64,000 bases of DNA from Tupaia tana. Lineage: Eukaryota > Chordata > Mammalia > Scandentia > Tupaiidae. A program made the translations under genes and the position numbers. Positions 58,146 through 64,000 of this stretch are shown one piece after another. The DNA is taken from NCBI GenBank assembly GCA_026018925.1, contig JAKSZU010000013.1, positions 78,295,791 through 78,359,790 on the forward strand, written 5' to 3'. The notes beneath the pieces were generated by a model. The model was given only the letters and a program-made list of their open reading frames with translations. It did no database searches and was not told the origin of the DNA. Position 1 is the first letter of the stretch. Each line of letters opens with the position of its first letter.

Positions 58146-58975
58146 AATTTACTTTTTATTTATTAATTTTAGTTATTATTTATACAGTTAATCGCTATAG
58201 ATTATTTAGATTGTAAAGAGACTTTACCCAGCATGACATACACCTCAGCCCAGCCTAGTTGAGAATACAATATATGTCCTCATCAACAAATAATAAACCA
58301 TATCTGTGTCTCACAAATGTCTTACCTCTCTATTTTTTCCCCAGATTTCCTTTCCTACGCTCTTCCCCTCCCATATGCTTTCCACTTTGGCTCTAGTGTC
58401 CATAACAATTTTTTTTAAAGTATTTTTAATTAATTAATTAATTTTTAAATTAATTAATTAATTTTTATTTCATTTTCTTTTATACATTCAATCACATTAT
58501 TATTTGTTTTACAAAATGGATATTTCAACAGGTGAACATCTCTCCCCAACACAGTTGACAAAACCACAAAATATCCTCAACAGATAATACTGCACCTCCC
58601 TGTGACATCAATACTTTAACTCTCTATTTTTCTTCTAAATGTCCTTCCTCAGACCCTCCTCTTGCACACATACTATATCTGGTATTTACATCTATATACT
58701 GTGTTTCTATATCCTTTAGTGAATTAGTTTCAGTCATGCGTATATGTCCTCCAGTCTTTCAGTCTCTGCCATAGAGTGGATAATAGGTATATGTTAAGTG
58801 GAGAAATACAATGTCTCTCTTTCATAGCCTGAGTTGCTCCACTCAGCAACAAATCTTTCATATTCATCCATTTTCTATCAAATTTCAGGGCCTTGTTGTT
58901 GTTTATGGCTGAATAGTATTCCATGAAGTATATGTGCCACACTTTTTGATCCGTTCATCCATTTGTGGACATTTG
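58146..58975 (-). mobile_element. 5'-truncated L1 with composite 3' UTR and target-site duplication
   Basis: The insertion is bracketed by ggatctttggattctttttt (58126-58145 and 58976-58995). Its 3' part (58146-58410) matches the 3' UTR of the L1 at 9285-9570. The next part (58465-58735) matches the 3' UTR of the L1 at 31535-31860. Then comes the ORF2 C-terminus; the 58730-58942 frame reads YFMEYYSAINNNKALKFDRK. An AATT palindromic repeat marks the joint. Confidence 0.8.
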
Positions 58976-59017
58976 GGATCTTTGGATTCTTTTTTAAAAA
59001 TTTATTTATTTGTTTAT

Positions 59018-59261
59018 TTTGGAGAGGTTTTTGCTATAGGGCACATGCACTCGCCAGAAAGACGGAGAGAGACAGAGAGACAGAAAGTGAGAAATCACCC
59101 CCCAATGGGGATGGCCACACTACAATCCCTTCTCTTCCATTCTCCTCTTGGGATCTTGGGGATGCATGCACACGCGCCCGGCATGAGTTTAAGCTGGGAC
59201 TCAAACCATGGTCGACTACGTGGGAGTCCAGTGACACAGCCATTACACCACCTGCGGGTCC
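59018..59261 (-). repeat. SINE-A copy beside the L1, with target-site duplication
   Basis: Full inverted SINE-A ('tttggagaggtttttgctat' to 'cacctgcgggtcc'). Flanks are tgggatctttggattctt (58974-58991) and tgggatgtttgtattctt (59262-59279), two mismatches. The left flank is also the L1's right target-site copy. Confidence 0.82.
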
Positions 59262-59439
59262 TGGGATGTTTGTATTCTTAACCACCTTTGGAGAGGGGTT
59301 ACTCACTACCCCTCCCCTTAGTATCTCAAAGGGTAGCATGAAATTTTAAAAGTATGAAGATGTGAAATGAAGTAAGTACAAGTTTCTTCCACTGAGTTTG
59401 AATTTGTTCATTTTTTAAAGCCCAGTATATTTGCTACTC

Positions 59440-59640
59440 CATTCACAAGACTGTGGCCCATGCTCATCTCTCTCTGTCCTCAACCATTCTGCCTTTTGTG
59501 CTTATTGGGGTAGTGTATGGGTTTTTTCTTCCTTTCCGGATGGACTTTTAAACTTCTTGAAGGCAGAAAGCCTGCTTTGTACTTTCCGAGTAACCATAAA
59601 TGGATGGATTAAATGAGAAAATGAATGATTGATAGGTGAA
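59440..59640 (+). repeat. L2 LINE 3' fragment (probable)
   Basis: 'caaccattctgccttttgtg', 'taaacttcttgaaggcagaa' and 'taaatggatggattaaatga' fit the L2 end loosely. Confidence 0.5.
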
Positions 59641-61128
59641 AAAATGAGTCAGAGGGAATAAATGGGTTACTGAGGAAGCAAAAGAATGTAAGTGAATTAA
59701 TGATATTTTTGTGTGTTTATTAATAAACTACATGCATTTTAGTCTTGGTCTGACCCTATGAGGGAATCTATGTATATCTAGAATTCTTGAACTTCAAATC
59801 CCCAATCCTTGGTCCTAGCTCTGAGCTTCAGCTGCCTTCAATTCTTAATACTTCCCCCCCCCCAAAAAAAAAATACATATATATTTGAAACCATACTGCT
59901 TCTGTTGTTATAGAGTTATAAAATTACACAAAATTATAAGACATATTTTGAGCATTATCTTTAAAATTCAGTATTTTGAAATTTTGAAAGTTGTTTGTAA
60001 ACTGTCAAGAATTATGGAGTATGAGCTAAAATTTTTTGCTATGTAAACTAAATGTTTGTAGAAAAATGTAAAAATAAATAAATAAAAGAAAAAAAAATTA
60101 AAAAAAGAAACCCAAAATGACCCAGCTCACTTTGGGATACAACCCTCTGTAAAGTTGGGTGAATGTAGCTTATTAGTAACTTATTTTTTAAGAATTTATT
60201 GATTATTTAAAAAACTAAAGTAAAACCTGTCTGTGGCAAACAGAAAAATGTCATCCAAAAATACTAATGAGTTTAAAATGAAAAGTAAATCTCTGTCTTA
60301 TCTGTTTTCTCTCTGTACCCCAATTTAATTCCGCTAAAGTGCAAGTTTCTATTTTTAGAGGTTTGGTGACTATAATTGAAATTCTAAGTAATAGAATTCT
60401 ATTTTTTAATATATTATCATAAAAAGTGTATTTTAATATATTTGACATTTTGTTAAATTTTGAAAAATTAAGGCATCTGGTTATTTTCAGTATTATTTAC
60501 TTCCCTTCTTTTTTTTTGGCTTCTGAGATTTTACTGATTATATTACTTTCAGTACTTCTAATGGTAGCTTTATGCCTTTACAAATTCTCCATTCTCTATT
60601 TGTGGACTTATGTTTAGACATTACCTATGGAATTCCCACTATTTGACATACTGCATTTATTTCTGCATCTCCCCTTTGTTCCTCATTTTTGTCACACTTA
60701 TTTTATGCTGTCAGGTTTTATAATATTTATATTTCTGTAGTTATTCAGTTGTCTTTAGTAGTGCTTTATCCACAGGTTAATTCTAAATATTAATTAAAGA
60801 ATATTAGTATTTAAAGATTTTTGAAATTTTAACAAAATTGACTCAGATGTGAGTTGTTTCTATTTATTTTGCTTTTAAATTGGTAGGTCATTTTATTATG
60901 ATGAATAATCTATTTATCTCTGGAATTTTCCTCTCCTATTATTTATTTATTTTCTCTTCTCTGTTATCTCTAAGTTTTACTTCTAGGACTCAGATATATG
61001 TTGGCTTCTTGGCTCCCTCTTCCATATTCTCATATCTTCTATTTTCATTTTTGCTCTTTTGTATGAGGAATTTTTCTATCCAGTCCTCAACCTTACCCAT
61101 TATAATGATCTATTCTATAATTGATTTT
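59641..61128. other. AT-rich sequence, unassigned
   Basis: No gene. Includes a C run followed by an A run at 59854-59875 and long AT-rich stretches that may be decayed L1, without a word I can pin down. Confidence 0.4.
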
Positions 61129-61141
61129 AAAAAATATTGGT

Positions 61142-61402
61142 GGGACCAGCAGTTAGCATAATGGCTATGTCGCTGGACTCCCACGTAGTCGACTGCGGTT
61201 CGCGTCCCGGACCCGGTGGCTTAAACTCACGCCGGGCGCATGTGCGTGCATGCCCAAGATCCCGAGAGGAGAATGGAGGAGAAGGGATTGCGGTGTGGCC
61301 ATCCCCCCCTGGGGGTGATTTCTCGCTTTCTGTCCCTCTGTCTCTCTCTGTCTGGTGAGTGCACGCGCCCTCTAGCGAAAACCTCTAAAAAAAAAAAAAG
61401 AA
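61142..61402 (+). repeat. SINE-A copy, young, reference copy for the family
   Basis: Forward, nearly undecayed. A box tagcataatgg at 61154-61164 and B box ggttcgcgtcc at 61197-61207 would let RNA polymerase III transcribe it. The body carries an 18-base alternating purine-pyrimidine tract at 61236-61253, the C-run/G-run palindrome near 61311-61316 and a 'gcgccctctagcgaaaacct' end before the A tail. Flanks repeat aaaaaatattggt (61129-61141 and 61403-61415). Confidence 0.93.
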
Positions 61403-61589
61403 AAAAAATATTGGTAATAATATTTGGTTTCTAAGATTTTTTTCACTCAGATTACTCTTATTTCATAGCAGTGATTATAACCTATTTATTTATTTATTTA
61501 TTTTTACATGTATTTAACATCTCAAATATCTCTAATGATACAGCTTAAACATTTAAATATTATTTTCACTTTCCTGAGTCATTTCTTTT

Positions 61590-61820
61590 TTAAAAAATAT
61601 ATATCTCTTCCATGAGCAAGAGAGACAGCAAGAGAGAGTGTGCACATACCCACGACAGGGTCTTCATACCATGTTCTATCCCCTAACTTCAGCCAGCACT
61701 AGATCATAGGCACACATATGTCTGATGTGTTTAGGGAGGTCTCTGGATGTGAACCCTGAACCTTTCCATGTGAGTCAGCTTTGAAAAGCTTTGTGTTACT
61801 GCTGCTCCACCTTCTGGCCA
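61590..61820 (-). repeat. SINE-D copy
   Basis: 'tcttccatgagcaagagaga', 'gagagtgtgcacatacccac', 'tttagggaggtctctggatg', 'ttccatgtgagtcagctttg' and 'gctgctccaccttctggcc'. The clearest D copy in the window. Confidence 0.6.
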
Positions 61821-61889
61821 CTCACATCATTTCTGTTTCATCTGATGTCATACTAGCTTCATCTTTTTAAAATTGAAAATTGACTTTTT

Positions 61890-62157
61890 TTTTTTTTTTT
61901 TTTTTGGAGAGGTTTTTCGCTATAGGGCGCGTGCGCTCGCCAGACAGACAGAGAGACATAGAGACAGAAAGCGAGAAATCACCCCCCAGGGGGGATGGCC
62001 ACGCCGCAATCCCTTCTCCTCCATTCTCCTCTTGGGATCCTGGGCACGCACGCACATGCGCCCGGCGTGAGTTTTAAGCCACCAGGTCTAAACGCGAACC
62101 ACGGTCGACTACGTGGGAGTCCAGCGACATAGCCATTACGCTAACCGCTGGTTCCCA
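61890..62157 (-). repeat. SINE-A copy, young, with target-site duplication
   Basis: Inverted, with 'tagggcgcgtgcgctcgcca', 'ggccacgccgcaatcccttc' and 'cacgcacgcacatgcgcccg' intact. Flanks repeat aaaattgacttttt (61876-61889 and 62157-62170). Confidence 0.93.
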
Positions 62158-62170
62158 AAATTGACTTTTT

Positions 62171-62874
62171 CAAATGTCTTACAATACTTATAAATGAGAG
62201 TGGCTTAATTCATATAGGTTGCTTATATGGTGTTTTCTTTTCACTTTAAAAAGAATGTGTTCCTCAGTAGGCTTTTCTATTAATTGAGGTCTTAATTAAG
62301 GCTCTACAATGGTTAATGGATTGGCAGATTTCCCCTAAGGGTCCATGGCAAGGAAGAGGCATGAAGGTTGAGCACCTCTTATCACTCCCCCAAAGTAAGA
62401 AATTTACTCTGGAGTTGGAGCATGTTAGTTTATTTTATTCCTAAATAAAGTTAACTCCTCCTACCTCCTGCCAACCTGGAAGTCTAATGTGAAAGTCTAC
62501 AGTCATTTATTCAAACTCTTTCAGGTGCTATCTCCTACACTATCTCCCTTTCCAATCACATCTCTAGTTTTCTTAGGGAGAAGTTGTCATGCTTTATCCT
62601 CAGGGCGTAAAATGCTGCTGCCAGTCTCATAGGCTCTGTAAGCCCGGGGAAACAGCAGAGATCTGGTTGACACTAACATTCCTATTATAATTTGGTATTT
62701 TATTACCCTGATGAACCCTCTGCCCATTCAGGCTTTGTTATTCTCTGGGAAGGTTCTTTGATTGTCTTTTGGATAGTGATATTCCCAACTCTTGTCATTA
62801 ATCTTATCCTAGCCTCTCTCTTTTTTTAGAATTTTCTCACTATCTCGAGTACCAGCTGACTTCTTTTGTTTTTT
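62171..62874. other. Unassigned sequence
   Basis: No gene or repeat recognised. Confidence 0.4.
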
Positions 62875-63120
62875 TCATCAAGAAAAAATGAACTGCCAGA
62901 GGGCACATGTACATACCAATGAGAGACAGGCAGAGAGAGGGAGAAATCACTCCTTACTGGGGGCATAGTCATGTCACTGTCCCTTATCCATTTCTCCATC
63001 CTGTTGGGTTTGGCACACATGAGAACATGTACTCAGCATGTTTATAAAGGGCTGGCATTTGAACTGTGGTCAGTCATGTGGGATATGTCTCTCTTAACCA
63101 CTAGGCTATGGGGCTGGCCC
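62875..63120 (-). repeat. SINE-C copy
   Basis: 'tgccagagggcacatgtaca', 'gagagagggagaaatcactc', 'catttctccatcctgttggg', 'ccactaggctatggggctgg' as inverted head. Closely parallels 2418-2662. Confidence 0.75.
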
Positions 63121-63375
63121 AAGGGGAAAAAAAAATTGTTTTTTTTATCAATATATTAATATGACCTAGGTAGGCGGGGAGGTAGTACATGTGCTAGATC
63201 TCCTGGCTAGAATGCAAGTCAGAATAGAACTTCTGGAAAAGTATGTATAGACATGGTGAAATGCCTGATAAGCTTAAAAATGCCTGTGCTTATTCTTGAG
63301 ACATACCTTTTAGTTCTTTGGTCAAACACAGAACTTTATTTCTTTGTAGACCTGTTCTCCTTTGTCATTTACCTC
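63121..63375. other. Unassigned sequence
   Basis: No gene or repeat recognised. Confidence 0.35.
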
Positions 63376-63390
63376 AAAAGCCCAGATATC

Positions 63391-63645
63391 TTTTTTTTTT
63401 TTTTTTTTTTTTGGAGAGGTTTTTGCTATAGGGCGTGTGTGTTCGCCAGACAGATAGAAAGCAGGAAATCACCCCCCAGGGGGGATGGCCATGCCACAAT
63501 CCCTTCTCCTCCATTCTCCTCTCGGGATCTTGGGCACGCATGCACTCGCGCCTGGTGTGAGTTTAAGCCACCAGGTCTGGGACTTGAACCGCAGTCGACT
63601 ACGTGGGAGTCCAGCGACATAGCCATTATGCTAACTGCTGGTCCC
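63391..63645 (-). repeat. SINE-A copy, young, with target-site duplication
   Basis: Inverted SINE-A with a shortened purine run. Flanks aaaagcccagatatcttt (63376-63393) and aaaggcccagatatcttt (63646-63663), one mismatch. A 183-residue plus-strand frame crossing it is SINE read-through. Confidence 0.9.
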
Positions 63646-63768
63646 AAAGGCCCAGATATCTTTCACTTTCTCTCTGAAACCTCTTTTGACTTCACTGGCT
63701 CATGTGTCTTTATTTCCGGGACACCAGAAGCACTTCAAGTCAGTTCTGGAGGGGTGAATGCAAAAACC

Positions 63769-64000
63769 ATTTTTTTTTTTTTTTGGAAGAGATTTTTGCT
63801 ATAGGGCATGTGCTCTTGCCAGGAAGACAGAGACAGAGAAACAGAAAGCGAGAAACCACCCTCTCAGGGGGGATGGCTACGCCACAATCCCTTCTCCTCC
63901 ATTCTCCTCTTGGGATCTTGGGCATGCATGCACACTCGCCCAGCATGAGTTTAAGCCACCAGGTCCAGGACTCGAACCACAGTCGACTACATGGGAGTCC
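63769..64000 (-). repeat. SINE-A copy, cut by the window edge
   Basis: Poly(T), 'gatttttgctatagggcatg', 'gcgagaaaccaccctctcag' and 'actcgaaccacagtcgacta'. The tRNA-like head continues beyond base 64000, so its right target-site copy cannot be seen. Confidence 0.88.

Noticed and set aside
61142..61210. tRNA gene
   Set aside because: A and B boxes are present, but the sequence cannot fold into a proper cloverleaf end to end and is repeated as a SINE head.
63253..63804. Longest open frame, 183 residues on the plus strand
   Set aside because: Its middle is an inverted SINE-A read in one frame, including the poly(T) read as F. No protein family features.

Overview
This window reads as non-coding nuclear DNA from a placental mammal. 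It is AT-rich, has no CpG island, and holds no open reading frame that behaves like a gene: the longest frames are read-through of SINE, L1 or microsatellite sequence. Old mammalian repeats (MIR, L2, MaLR-type LTRs, ancient L1) are mixed with about 44 copies of tRNA-derived SINEs that I do not recognise from human, mouse, cow, dog, horse or rabbit. A single decayed 7SL-RNA-derived element near 26.3 kb, with no Alu or B1 crowd around it, hints at Euarchontoglires. Treeshrew (Scandentia) or colugo (Dermoptera) are the candidates I favour; this is inference and not certain. All identifications are by eye, without database searches. I name the SINE groups A, B, C and D for this report only.

SINE-A (about 260 bp, 16 copies) has a tRNA-like head with A and B boxes, a GC-rich body and an A-rich tail. 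Several copies keep intact CpGs and clean target-site duplications, so it was active recently. SINE-B (about 150-180 bp, 11 copies) shares the head but ends in a pyrimidine tract and an AT-rich tail. SINE-C is an older, diverged relative of A. SINE-D is a shorter, more decayed group whose 3' part resembles A.

Layout. 1-8.9 kb: mostly single-copy sequence with an L2 tail, an MLT1-type LTR and a few SINEs. 8.9-13.9 kb: a long minus-strand L1 carrying ORF1, endonuclease and C-terminal ORF2 remnants, lacking its reverse-transcriptase core, with tandem GC-rich monomers at its 5' end. 13.9-23.5 kb: SINEs, the 3' end of a plus-strand L1, an ancient minus-strand L1 and other old repeats. 23.5-29.5 kb: an ORF1-only L1 remnant followed by an ancient L1 split by seven later insertions. 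29.5-37.5 kb: SINEs, L1 3' ends and an AT-rich microsatellite. 37.5-58.1 kb: a repeat-poor stretch, with no young SINE or L1 between about 50.1 and 58.1 kb, which may hold conserved regulatory sequence. 58.1-64 kb: an L1 with a composite 3' UTR and a dense run of young SINE-A copies, the last cut by the window edge.

There is no operon-like or pathway logic here. The biology is retrotransposition: L1 machinery inserting itself and tRNA-derived SINEs, repeatedly and sometimes at the same target site.
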